NCBI GenBank assembly: GCA_023380935.1
Contig: JAMCST010000005.1
Span: forward strand, 1 to 61,428
DNA from: Patescibacteria group bacterium
GTDB taxonomy: Bacteria > Patescibacteriota > Microgenomatia > UBA1406 > GWC2-37-13
Direction: 5' to 3'
DNA: 61,428 nucleotides
A program made the position numbers and the translations under genes. Under the pieces are notes generated by a model. It was given only the letters and a program-made list of their open reading frames with translations, did not search any database and was not told where the DNA came from. Positions 50,768 through 58,502 of this stretch are shown in pieces. Position 1 is the stretch's first letter; the number at the start of each line of letters is the position of its first letter.

Positions 50768-51758
50768 AGGTATCTAGAACTTGCCTGATTCTGGTATGAT
50801 CGGCATATGTCATAGTCATATCTTCAACCTGAAAAATGGCGCCGTTTGGGGCGGTAACGTCAACGGTAATGCCTGGTGCCAGCGTGGAAGAAATCTGCGT
50901 ATGGCGGGGTAAAAGCGTATGATCAGACAACAAGAGACCGGCGCGTTGGTTAACCGCGAGAACAGGCGCAATCCGACTGTCAGTGAAGGCTAAATGCGGT
51001 ATCCGATCGAGCTGTTCTAATCTTGATAAAAGCGCGCGTTTCATTAACGCCCCTGACGATTTTACATCGGGTAGGGAGGCCGAATCACCGATTTCACCGA
51101 TTGCCACCCCACAGGGCAAAGTCATAAGTTCCGCTCCGGTAATGGCAACCGCTCTGTTGGTCGAGTCGAGTGTGCAAACGAAAACGCTTCTTCCGCAGGA
51201 CGTCTCTATGGTATTAACCACGTCATATGGGTAACTGGTAAAGGCAGCTTGATATAGATTAGTTATCGTTGGTTTTAGATCGGCAAAGTTATCGGGTGAA
51301 ATTTGGATTATCGAGACGTCTCCCAACGACGGATTGGCTGAACGAAAGGCCTGCCACAACTGGGCAGCGGTTTGTGGGAAGAATCTTCCGTTACGAAACG
51401 CATCAACGTCTAGGAATCTTTGATGTTTGGTTGGTTCATCTATAGCGCGTGATCCACTGTTGTGTCCGCACACCACCCAGTTTAAAGATTGTCCATGGGC
51501 TTCAAAAGGAAGGGACGCTTCGACGGTAAATGGGCCGTTATGCAATAACGTATTCGGCGGGAATGGTTCTGTTGTAACGGCCTTAATAACGCGTCTTTGA
51601 ACGTCATGCATGCCGTTGGCTAAACCAAGTGCGGCATCAATCAGCTGGTGATGACTCATGATGTTTGGAAAAACCTTAACAAGTCTGGTGCCATTATTGG
51701 AAAGCTCAACCTGTCCTACCGTGCCAATTCCCGGCGTGCTTTCTTGCGTCTGTGTCAT
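50745..51758 (-). CDS. GNAT-like acetyltransferase, putative
   Basis: 337 aa from ATG 51758, the second ATG; the first (51767) abuts the -10 box. The C-terminal half (about 170-310) has the order of a GNAT domain: AAFTSYPYD, VAITGAELMTL, IGEIGDSASLPDVKSSGALMKRALL (likely acetyl-CoA loop with the helix after it) and NQRAGLLL. The N-terminal half is not recognised. It is translationally coupled to the M20 peptidase, so the two may act on one amino-acyl or peptide substrate. Confidence 0.5.
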   Translation of the reverse strand: MTQTQESTPGIGTVGQVELSNNGTRLVKVFPNIMSHHQLIDAALGLANGMHDVQRRVIKAVTTEPFPPNTLLHNGPFTVEASLPFEAHGQSLNWVVCGHNSGSRAIDEPTKHQRFLDVDAFRNGRFFPQTAAQLWQAFRSANPSLGDVSIIQISPDNFADLKPTITNLYQAAFTSYPYDVVNTIETSCGRSVFVCTLDSTNRAVAITGAELMTLPCGVAIGEIGDSASLPDVKSSGALMKRALLSRLEQLDRIPHLAFTDSRIAPVLAVNQRAGLLLSDHTLLPRHTQISSTLAPGITVDVTAPNGAIFQVEDMTMTYADHTRIRQVLDTYGRVNVN

Positions 51759-51767
51759 ATAGGGCAT

Positions 51768-51773
51768 ATTCTA
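51768..51773 (-). promoter_or_regulatory. -10 box TAGAAT of the GNAT-like gene
   Basis: TAGAAT on the minus strand ends nine bases before ATG 51758 and directly before ATG 51767. This supports the second ATG as start. Confidence 0.4.
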
Positions 51774-51829
51774 TCGCCCTGTTTCCATAAAGCAAATCTT
51801 TAAACATTTTTTACAAAAGGCAATAGATA

Positions 51830-51838
51830 TGTTAAAAT
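51830..51838 (+). promoter_or_regulatory. Extended -10 promoter of the ACT-domain gene
   Basis: TGtTAAAAT ends ten bases before ATG 51849, giving a leader of about four bases. Confidence 0.5.
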
Positions 51839-51848
51839 TCAAACAAAT

Positions 51849-52499
51849 ATGTTAACAATTTCACAGATAACTGAAGAACTAATCGTCAAAGAACCGTTTA
51901 CGGTTGATTTGTTGGCTCAAGGAGTAGTTAATCATTCGGCTTTGGCGCGGAGACTTCGACCGAAAATAGAAGCGATCCTTTACAAACAAGTCCAGTTGGG
52001 AGCAATTATTATGGCGCTAAAGCGCTTTAAAAAAACCCTTCGATCCGGTATCGTTAATAAACTTCCGTTTACCAATCCCGACATGTTGGTTCGTTCCAAT
52101 CTGATGGAATTGACGTTGACCACCAAATCCCTTAACCGCGTCGAGCAATTGTCACGACTACACGCCATTGCCAACGAAAAAAATCTCTTTTTTGCCATCA
52201 CTCAAGGTGTAGTGGAAACCACCATTATTACCAGCTGCGATCTTAAAGAAAGGTTGCTTAAAGTGATTGAGACTAACGCTATCGTTTCTCAATACCAAGA
52301 ACTATCTGCTATTACTATTAAATTAAATAAGGAAACCGTGACGACTCCTGGCGCCTATTACTTCATTCTCAAAATTCTGGCGTGGAGAGATATCAACATC
52401 ATCGAGATTGTTTCCACCTATACCGAAGTGACGATCATTTTTGCCGACCGCGATGTGGAACGGGCGTTCAGCGTGTTAAAACGGGGCTTAAGAACTTAA
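51849..52499 (+). CDS. ACT-domain protein, aspartokinase-like regulatory domain
   Basis: 216 aa. The C-terminal part (about 150-216) with TTPGAYYFILKILAWRDINIIEIVSTYTEVTIIFADRDVERAFSVL is very close to the regulatory ACT domain at the end of aspartokinases. The N-terminal part (about 1-60) is helical and could be a winged-helix DNA-binding domain (ITEELIVKEPFTVDLLAQGVVNHSALARRLRPKIE). No kinase domain is present. Possibly a ligand-sensing regulator. Tail-to-tail four-base overlap with greA. Confidence 0.7.
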   Translation: MLTISQITEELIVKEPFTVDLLAQGVVNHSALARRLRPKIEAILYKQVQLGAIIMALKRFKKTLRSGIVNKLPFTNPDMLVRSNLMELTLTTKSLNRVEQLSRLHAIANEKNLFFAITQGVVETTIITSCDLKERLLKVIETNAIVSQYQELSAITIKLNKETVTTPGAYYFILKILAWRDINIIEIVSTYTEVTIIFADRDVERAFSVLKRGLRT

Positions 52500-52960
52500 G
52501 CGATGGAGACGATCTTGTAACTGGTTTTGCCGGCCGGCACCTCAATCTCGACCGTTTGGTTGACGCGCTTTCCCAGCAGCGCCTTGCCGATCGGAGAGCC
52601 GGCGGAGAGTTTATTGTTGAGCGGGTCGGCTTCGTACTCTCCGACGATCTCCACCGTCTCGGTGATATTGCCATGTGTTACCTTAACCCGGTTACCCACG
52701 CCGACCGTGGTTATGTCCATTTCGGTGTCGTTAATCACCCGGGTCTGTTCCAGGATGTTTTTCAGCTCCGTCATCCGGTTTTCGATGAACGACAACGCTT
52801 CTTTGGCCGCGGCGTATTCACTGTTTTCCTTCAGGTCGCCCATGCCGCGGGCCCGGTGCAGCCGTTCCACCGCTGCGGGGTGTTTATTGGCGATAAGGTC
52901 GTTGAGCTCCTGTTCCAACTTATCCCTGCCGGCCTGGGTGATCGGTTTACCGTGGTCCAT
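52496..52960 (-). CDS. greA: Transcription elongation factor GreA
   Basis: 154 aa. N-terminal coiled coil with the acidic tip (GDLKENSEYAAAKEAL) that enters the RNA polymerase secondary channel, and a C-terminal FKBP-like domain (SAGSPIGKALLGKRVNQTVEIEVP). GreA rescues backtracked polymerase by stimulating transcript cleavage. Divergent from the tRNA-Glu gene. Confidence 0.96.
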   Translation of the reverse strand: MDHGKPITQAGRDKLEQELNDLIANKHPAAVERLHRARGMGDLKENSEYAAAKEALSFIENRMTELKNILEQTRVINDTEMDITTVGVGNRVKVTHGNITETVEIVGEYEADPLNNKLSAGSPIGKALLGKRVNQTVEIEVPAGKTSYKIVSIA

Positions 52961-52978
52961 ATCTTTAGTAAGACAATG

Positions 52979-52987
52979 TGATAAAAT
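52979..52987 (+). promoter_or_regulatory. Extended -10 promoter of tRNA-Glu
   Basis: TGaTAAAAT; the predicted start lies one or two bases before the mature tRNA 5' end at 52996, so little or no 5' processing would be needed. Confidence 0.55.
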
Positions 52988-52995
52988 TATGGTCA

Positions 52996-53069
52996 GGCGC
53001 GTTCGTCTAGCGGCCTAGGACGACAGGTTCTCAACCTGTAAATCATGGGTTCAAATCCCATACGCGTCA
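52996..53069 (+). tRNA. tRNA-Glu (anticodon CTC)
   Basis: 74 bases fold into a full cloverleaf: acceptor GGCGCGT with ACGCGTC (one G-U pair), D arm GTCT with GGAC, anticodon stem ACAGG with CCTGT and loop TTCTCAA (anticodon CTC), five-base variable loop, T arm ATGGG with CCCAT and loop TTCAAAT. Discriminator base is A. The CCA end is not encoded (CCG follows). The sequence is close to bacterial tRNA-Glu. Confidence 0.95.
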
Positions 53070-53073
53070 CCGC

Positions 53074-54138
53074 TTAGTTGCCGCAATTGGCGGCGCTGCT
53101 GTTCGTGTTTTGGTTTGATGGTTGAGCGCTCACGGAAAAAGAAGTGGCCACTTCATTTTTTGACAGTGCTTGATTGCAATAATCACCCTTATTGCTAGAC
53201 CCGCAGCAAACAATCTGCTGCAGGGCATTGGGTACGCGGCCGCCAAAGTCAAATTCGGACACGACGGTTTTGTCGTTAAGCACTAGGGTTGGAGAACTGC
53301 CGATGTTTAGTTTATCGGCCAGATTAAAGTCCTTTTGGACATAGGCTAGACCGCGGTTTTTGTCGGCGGTGCAGGCATTGAGTTGGGTGGTGTCGATCCC
53401 GGTCTGGGTTGAGCACTCATCAGACTTTCCCTCTTTCATGTAACAGGCAAGATAATCCCAGTATTTACTCGGCTGTTCTTCGCGGATGCAGACCTGTTTA
53501 AGGTCTTCTTGAGCCTCTTGTTCGCCATGCAACGATATGATCTTGCCGTTGTCAATGCTGCCGATATATTTGACGTCAAAGTTGTTGGCGAGCGCCGGCT
53601 GTTCGTTAAGCGCCTGGGTCATCGCCCGTAGCATCTGTAAGCCATAAGGACAGTTTGACATGACAAACGCGGTTAGTTTGGGCGCGGCGGTTTTGGGAAC
53701 GTCGTTGCAAGTCATGGCTTTGGCCTGACTGCTGGCGCTTTGTCCTTTTACCTGGCCGAGGCTGGCAGTATTAATGCCGGAAACAAACAATATTTTCCCG
53801 TCTTTAGTAATGTATGAAGTATATTTCTGATCAGCGCCTGTTTTTAAGGTCAGTTCAAACTGATAGACGCCGCTGACGTCCTTGACGCTGCCGATTTCAA
53901 ACTTGGTGCTCGGGCTGTTAATAATCTTTTTTACCACTTCAGGAATAATATTGGCTTTGAAACGGGTCATGGCGTTTTGACTGGAAATATTCCTAAACAG
54001 CCAACCCACCGCCACCACCAGAACGGCGGCAAAGGCCACCAGAGCCAGTCGCGATTTTGGCTTTGGCGCGGGCATTTTTACCGCATCGACCTGGTTTTTG
54101 CTAACGGTTGAACGGACAGATTTGGTAGTTTTTTTCAT
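53074..54138 (-). CDS. Membrane-anchored thioredoxin-fold protein (GILT/DsbA-like)
   Basis: 354 aa from ATG 54138. Membrane helix at about 30-48, an N-terminal domain (about 55-135) like those found before DsbA-type domains, then a thioredoxin-like part: FVMSNCPYGLQMLRAM with one Cys in place of a full CxxC, IISLHGEQEAQEDLKQVCI, KYWDYLACYM and SSPTLVLND with a cis-Pro. The layout resembles GILT-type proteins. Several extra cysteines lie at the C-terminus. It would act outside the membrane on disulphides; the lone active-site Cys makes the chemistry unclear. Confidence 0.75.
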   Translation of the reverse strand: MKKTTKSVRSTVSKNQVDAVKMPAPKPKSRLALVAFAAVLVVAVGWLFRNISSQNAMTRFKANIIPEVVKKIINSPSTKFEIGSVKDVSGVYQFELTLKTGADQKYTSYITKDGKILFVSGINTASLGQVKGQSASSQAKAMTCNDVPKTAAPKLTAFVMSNCPYGLQMLRAMTQALNEQPALANNFDVKYIGSIDNGKIISLHGEQEAQEDLKQVCIREEQPSKYWDYLACYMKEGKSDECSTQTGIDTTQLNACTADKNRGLAYVQKDFNLADKLNIGSSPTLVLNDKTVVSEFDFGGRVPNALQQIVCCGSSNKGDYCNQALSKNEVATSFSVSAQPSNQNTNSSAANCGN

Positions 54139-54145
54139 ACCCAAA

Positions 54146-54174
54146 AAGATAACGGAAAAAACGGACTTTGTCAA
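54146..54174 (-). promoter_or_regulatory. Promoter with -35 TTGACA and -10 TATCTT
   Basis: On the minus strand, TTGACA (54174-54169), exactly 17 bases, TATCTT (54151-54146), then seven bases to ATG 54138. It is the most complete promoter in the window and again predicts a leaderless message. Confidence 0.6.
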
Positions 54175-54188
54175 ACGCAAATTGCCGG

Positions 54189-54527
54189 TTAGCTAATGGT
54201 GGTTCCCGGCGCGATGGCCTTACGGACAGGGATAATTATTGGGCGGGTGGCCGTGTCAAAAACCAGAATCATGCCGGCTGATTCCAGAGAGAACATTTTT
54301 TTAGGACGCAGGTTGGCCAGAAACAGCCCGTGTTTGCCGACCAGCTGCCGCGGCCGATACCAGGCGCTGATTCCGGACAAAATCGTCACACAGCCGTAAT
54401 CTTGGCCTAGTTCAACCGTCAGCTTGATCAGTTTTTTTGCCCCGGTTACCGGTTCGGCGTTCTTGATTAAACCAACCCGCAGATCGAGTTTTTGGAAATC
54501 GGCAAATTCCAGCAGCGGTTTTTTCAT
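54189..54527 (-). CDS. Free-standing tRNA-binding domain protein (MetG-C/CsaA type)
   Basis: 112 aa OB-fold protein of the EMAP-II/CsaA type: FQKLDLRVGLIKNAEPVTGAKKLIKLTVELG and LRPKKMFSLESAGMIL. The same domain forms the C-terminus of bacterial methionyl-tRNA synthetase, where it strengthens tRNA binding. Here it is alone, so it may serve a shortened MetRS in trans or bind tRNA generally. Confidence 0.85.
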   Translation of the reverse strand: MKKPLLEFADFQKLDLRVGLIKNAEPVTGAKKLIKLTVELGQDYGCVTILSGISAWYRPRQLVGKHGLFLANLRPKKMFSLESAGMILVFDTATRPIIIPVRKAIAPGTTIS

Positions 54528-54536
54528 TAATCATCT

Positions 54537-54545
54537 ATTATAGCA
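54537..54545 (-). promoter_or_regulatory. Extended -10 promoter of the tRNA-binding protein gene
   Basis: TGcTATAAT on the minus strand, a perfect extended -10, ending nine bases before ATG 54527. Confidence 0.6.
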
Positions 54546-54618
54546 GGGAGAAGAACGCCGCGGGCGTCAGTTTTCGGGCGATAATCGTGGGTTGATCCGG
54601 ATCTTGGACATTCGATGA

Positions 54619-56382
54619 TCATCTGGCGTAGAGTCGGTAGAGATTGCTGCCGATTTTTTCCCATTTATAGACGGTAATCCGATTGATTAGCCGTGTATTG
54701 GTAACGTGCGGCCCGCCACAAAGCTCTTGCGAATAGTCGCCGATGCGATAGACTTTGACGCGGTCGGGGTATTTTTCGCGGAAAAACGACTTGGCGCCGC
54801 TGCGCAGCGCTTCGGCCTTGGTCATAATGGCATGGTTGACCGGAAGGCCGGCCTTGATCTTGGCATTGACGATGGTTTGAACTTGGTCGATTTGCTCCTG
54901 GGTCGGTTTGGTTAGCGAGTAGAAATCAAAACGCAACCGGCTGCCGGTAATGTTTGATCCCTCCTGGCGTACGTCGTTACCCAACACGTCAAACAACGCC
55001 TGGTGGATCAGGTGGGTAGCCGTGTGATATCTGACAGTTTGCTCGGATTGGTCGGCCAATCCGCCCTTAAACTTGTCGGCCGAGGCGGTGCGCGACAACT
55101 GTTTGTGTTTTTTGAATTCATCCTGAAACTGTTTTCTGTCAATCGTCTGGCCTTTTTCCTGCCAAAGCTCCTCGGTCATCTCCAGAGGGAATCCGAAGTT
55201 TTGGTACAGGTCAAACGCGATTTTTCCGTCGATCCGGCCGATTTTTTCGATGATGCGCAGACCGCGCTGCAGGCCGGAGCGAAATTTGTCGACCTCCTGG
55301 TCGATGATTTGGCCGACCGTGTGATCGGGCAGCGGTTGGTTGACGACCGGCGCGGTTTTAATCTGATGATAGATGGCAGAAAGAGAGTAATCGGACCGGC
55401 CGGTCAGGCGCATCATTTTTAAAGCAGAGCGGCGCAGCAGTCTGCGTAGCACATATCCCTGTTCCTTGTTGGTCGGCAGCACGCCGGCCTGGATGAGTGA
55501 TACGGCCGCGCGCAGATGGTCGGCGACAATGCGCAGGTTGGCGCGTTGGCGCGGATCGTCATAGTGCTGGTGCGTTTCGGCTTCAATCGCCCTGATGATC
55601 GGACGGAAGATGGCGGTTTGGAACATGTCGGGGTCGTTGTTAAGGGCGGCCGTCATCCTCTCCAGTCCGCCGCCGAAGTCGATGTTTTTCGCCGGCAGCG
55701 CCGCGAACCGGCCATCAGCCTGTTTTTTGTACTCCATGAAAACGCTGTTGCCGATTTCCAGGAAACGGCCGCAGTCACAGTTGGGATGACAGTGGGGGCC
55801 GAAGCGCCGGTCATGTTTTACCTGGGTGAATTCGTAAAACACCTCGCTGTCCGGACCGCCCGGTTCACCGGACGGCATCTGCTCCGGCATGCCGGAGCGC
55901 GACCACCAGTTGTCGTCGTAGCGAAAAATGCGCGGTTCGGCTATCCCCAATTGTTTCCAGACGCGGTAAGATTCGTCATCGGCGGGCAGGAGCGCATCGC
56001 CCTTGAAGATCGATACTGCCAGTTTTGTCTTGGGAAGGGATAAGTCCTTAGTGAGAAATTCCCAAAACCAGGCGAGTTGGTCTTTTTTAAAATAATCCCC
56101 GAGAGACCAGTTACCGAGCATCTCGAAAAAGGTGGTGTGGCGGTTGTCGCCGACCGCTTCGATGTCCTGGGTGCGTAGGCAGGGTTGAATATTGTATAAT
56201 CTTTTTCCAAGCGGATGGGTTTGTCCCAACAGATAAGGCAACAGTTGCTGCATCCCGGAGCTGGTGAAGAGCGTCGTCGGGTCGTCTTTGGGGATAAGCG
56301 GGGCCGGTGGCACGCGGCGGTGGGCCCGTTTTTCCCAAAAGGCGCCGAACTTGTTTCGAAGCTGATCGGTAGTGATGGACAT
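54619..56382 (-). CDS. alaS: Alanyl-tRNA synthetase, short form without C-Ala domain
   Basis: 587 aa; the standard enzyme is about 870. Present are the class II catalytic core (FTSSGMQQLLPYLLG, QPCLRTQDIEAVGDNRHTTFFEMLGNWS), the tRNA-recognition helices and the editing domain with HTATHLIHQAL and CGGPH zinc-site residues. The C-terminal dimerisation/C-Ala region is missing, and the stop is followed by unrelated sequence. The second of two adjacent ATGs (56382) has the usual distance from the -10 box; 56385 is possible. Confidence 0.93.
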   Translation of the reverse strand: MSITTDQLRNKFGAFWEKRAHRRVPPAPLIPKDDPTTLFTSSGMQQLLPYLLGQTHPLGKRLYNIQPCLRTQDIEAVGDNRHTTFFEMLGNWSLGDYFKKDQLAWFWEFLTKDLSLPKTKLAVSIFKGDALLPADDESYRVWKQLGIAEPRIFRYDDNWWSRSGMPEQMPSGEPGGPDSEVFYEFTQVKHDRRFGPHCHPNCDCGRFLEIGNSVFMEYKKQADGRFAALPAKNIDFGGGLERMTAALNNDPDMFQTAIFRPIIRAIEAETHQHYDDPRQRANLRIVADHLRAAVSLIQAGVLPTNKEQGYVLRRLLRRSALKMMRLTGRSDYSLSAIYHQIKTAPVVNQPLPDHTVGQIIDQEVDKFRSGLQRGLRIIEKIGRIDGKIAFDLYQNFGFPLEMTEELWQEKGQTIDRKQFQDEFKKHKQLSRTASADKFKGGLADQSEQTVRYHTATHLIHQALFDVLGNDVRQEGSNITGSRLRFDFYSLTKPTQEQIDQVQTIVNAKIKAGLPVNHAIMTKAEALRSGAKSFFREKYPDRVKVYRIGDYSQELCGGPHVTNTRLINRITVYKWEKIGSNLYRLYAR

Positions 56383-56390
56383 CATGTAAA

Positions 56391-56399
56391 ATTATATCA
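56391..56399 (-). promoter_or_regulatory. Extended -10 promoter of alaS
   Basis: TGaTATAAT on the minus strand, ending eight bases before ATG 56382. It shares the 20-base gap with the divergent nnrD gene. Confidence 0.55.
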
Positions 56400-56404
56400 T
56401 TGCT

Positions 56405-57334
56405 ATGGATAAATTTACGGACAGCGTCGTAACCACCGCCATTGCCGGCTCGATTCGCCCTTATGCGTCCCGACTGCATTTACCAGAACCCAATTCCCAT
56501 AAGGGGCAGAACGGCAAGTTGTTGATCGTCGGCGGATCTCAGCTGTTTCATAGTGCTTCAATCTGGGCCGCGGAAATTGCCTCCCATTTTGTCGATATGG
56601 TGCATTATGCCTCTACCGAAGAAAACAACCAGATTCTGCTGTCCCTCAAAAAAAAATTCATCAACGGCATGGTGGTTTCCCGGCAGGAACTGGATCTTTA
56701 CGTTGACGAAGACGACAGCGTATTGATCGGACCGGGGATGATGAGATCGTCGAGGCGATTTTTCCTTAAAGCCGCTGCCTCACTGAACTCAATCCTCCGC
56801 TTAAAAGACGAAGGCGAACTTACCTATCGGTTGACCGACTATTTGTTGCACCGCCATCCCAATAAGCAGTGGGTGATAGATGCGGGAGCATTGCAGATGA
56901 TGGATAAAAATTGGCTGCTTGATTTGTCGCGTCCGGCCATCATCACCCCGCACCAACAGGAATTTACCCGTTTGTTTGGCGTCGAGCTAAGCGAAAATAA
57001 AGACAAGAAAAAAAACCAGCTGCGGCAGATCGCCGGCCGGTACCGTAGCCTCATTCTGTTGAAGACCGGAGTAAGCGATTTTGTCAGCGACGGCCGGATC
57101 GTGATTGAGATCCGGGGCGGCAATGCCGGTCTGACCAAAGGCGGCAGCGGTGATGTTTTGGCCGGTTTGACGGCGGCGTTTTCCACCCGTAACCCTCCCC
57201 TGGTCGCGGCGGTGACCGCTTCTTATTGCCTGAAAAAAGCCGCCGATGTTCTCTTTCAAAAAAATAAATATTGGTATAATATTGATAACCTAATCGATAT
57301 CATCCCTACGTTGGTGGCCAAGAGTGGTGTATAA
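56405..57334 (+). CDS. nnrD: ADP-dependent NAD(P)H-hydrate dehydratase
   Basis: 309 aa ribokinase-fold repair enzyme. KGQNGKLLIVGGSQLFHSASIWAAE, SVLIGPGMM, VIDAGALQMM, IITPHQQEFTRLFG and GGNAGLTKGGSGDVLAG (catalytic GSGD) are family hallmarks. It dehydrates damaged hydrated NAD(P)H. The partner epimerase NnrE is neither fused nor adjacent. About 40 extra residues at the N-terminus are not part of the fold. Confidence 0.9.
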   Translation: MDKFTDSVVTTAIAGSIRPYASRLHLPEPNSHKGQNGKLLIVGGSQLFHSASIWAAEIASHFVDMVHYASTEENNQILLSLKKKFINGMVVSRQELDLYVDEDDSVLIGPGMMRSSRRFFLKAAASLNSILRLKDEGELTYRLTDYLLHRHPNKQWVIDAGALQMMDKNWLLDLSRPAIITPHQQEFTRLFGVELSENKDKKKNQLRQIAGRYRSLILLKTGVSDFVSDGRIVIEIRGGNAGLTKGGSGDVLAGLTAAFSTRNPPLVAAVTASYCLKKAADVLFQKNKYWYNIDNLIDIIPTLVAKSGV

Positions 57335-57335
57335 T
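57330..57335 (+). promoter_or_regulatory. -10 box TATAAT
   Basis: TATAAT spans the nnrD stop and ends ten bases before ATG 57346. Confidence 0.5.
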
Positions 57336-57345
57336 CAAAGTTCCT

Positions 57346-57777
57346 ATGAAAAAAGAAACGATTATCGCGGTGATACTGGGAATCGGCTTCGGTCTGGCGG
57401 TGGCCTTTTTCATGATTACGAAAACCAAGCAGAGCGACCTTCAGTCCAAGAAAGCCATTAGTGTAGACAACAAGGTCAGTCCGACCGGCTCCGCCCCGAA
57501 CAAAGTTGGCCAGGCTCTGGTAGTAACCAGTCCGAAGGACAACGCCGTGGTAAGCACCGACAAAATAAAGATCCAGGGAAAAACCAGCCGGGATGCGCTC
57601 GTGGTTATCCAGTCGCCGGCTGACGACTTGGTATTTACCGAAAAAACCGATCAGTTTTCCGTCGATTTTCCCCTGACGCTGGGAGAAAACGTCATCCGCG
57701 TCAGCGTTTATCCCAAAGACAAAACTTTGCCCGAACAGCAAAAAGAGTTAAGAGTTTATTATCTTGACGAACAATGA
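57346..57777 (+). CDS. Membrane-anchored Ig-like domain protein
   Basis: 143 aa: an N-terminal membrane helix (about 5-24), a linker, and one Ig-like beta domain (about 55-140) with VVTSPKDNAVVSTDKIKIQGKTS and FPLTLGENVIRVSVYP, as in glucodextranase-type Ig modules. Probably exposed outside the membrane. Coupled to the next gene by ATGA, so the pair is likely co-made just upstream of secA. Confidence 0.72.
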   Translation: MKKETIIAVILGIGFGLAVAFFMITKTKQSDLQSKKAISVDNKVSPTGSAPNKVGQALVVTSPKDNAVVSTDKIKIQGKTSRDALVVIQSPADDLVFTEKTDQFSVDFPLTLGENVIRVSVYPKDKTLPEQQKELRVYYLDEQ

Positions 57778-58490
57778 GAAAAACTTTGGTGGTGTTGGTC
57801 GCGGTGTTTTTCCTGGTCGGTGGCCAGTTTCAGACGCGGGCGCAAACCAACGCCAGCGACAGCGCGGTGCCGGCGAGCCAGTCGGCCGATACCGACATCA
57901 ATAAAGCCACCCAAAACTTTATCGAGAAATTGGCCAGCAGCGTGGCGCAGACCCGGAAAAACGACAACCATGTGGTGGTCGGCGACATTACCGATATCAA
58001 AGACCAAGAATTCACCGTACTCGCCAATGCCGGCGACACCTATACGGTCGCCTTTATCGAAGGAAACTTGACCAAAATCTATCAGATCGTCAACGGCCAA
58101 AAAAAGGAACTGAAACAAAGCGATCTGAAAAAAGGCAACTTCGTCATTGTCTCCGGAGTGATCAGCGACAAGTCGGTGACGGCCAACGTGGTCTATGTTG
58201 ACCAACCGTATATGGTGGAGTCCGGCAGCATCACCGAAATTAGTAATACGGATTACTATATTAAGGTCACCACTCCGGAAAAAGACAACTTTACCGTCGA
58301 CGTGGAAACCTATACGAAAATCAATGCCGTGAATATCAAGACACTGGCGCTGGAGCGCATCGGTTTTTCCAAACTGAAGGAGGGAGACATCATCCATTTC
58401 GTTTATCAGCCGTCCCTGTCCGCCAAAGAAAAAAACCGCGTCTCCGCCCGGCGAATTTTAATGATCCCCCAGGAATATTTTATCAAGTAA
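57774..58490 (+). CDS. Exported protein with OB-like repeats (DUF5666-like)
   Basis: 238 aa. A Sec signal peptide (about 1-23, ending in TRAQ), a polar stretch, then beta-rich segments with VVGDITDIKDQEFTVLANAGDTYTVAF and SGSITEISNTDYYIKVTTPEKDNFTVDV, which look like two repeats of the type in DUF5666. Function unknown. It lies 12 bases before secA. Confidence 0.65.
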   Translation: MRKTLVVLVAVFFLVGGQFQTRAQTNASDSAVPASQSADTDINKATQNFIEKLASSVAQTRKNDNHVVVGDITDIKDQEFTVLANAGDTYTVAFIEGNLTKIYQIVNGQKKELKQSDLKKGNFVIVSGVISDKSVTANVVYVDQPYMVESGSITEISNTDYYIKVTTPEKDNFTVDVETYTKINAVNIKTLALERIGFSKLKEGDIIHFVYQPSLSAKEKNRVSARRILMIPQEYFIK

Positions 58491-58502
58491 CCGCTCGGTA
58501 CT

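Noticed and set aside
54555-54567. ACGCC-GCG-GGCGT hairpin after alaS as terminator
   Set aside because: Only five base pairs and no proper T-run on the minus strand.
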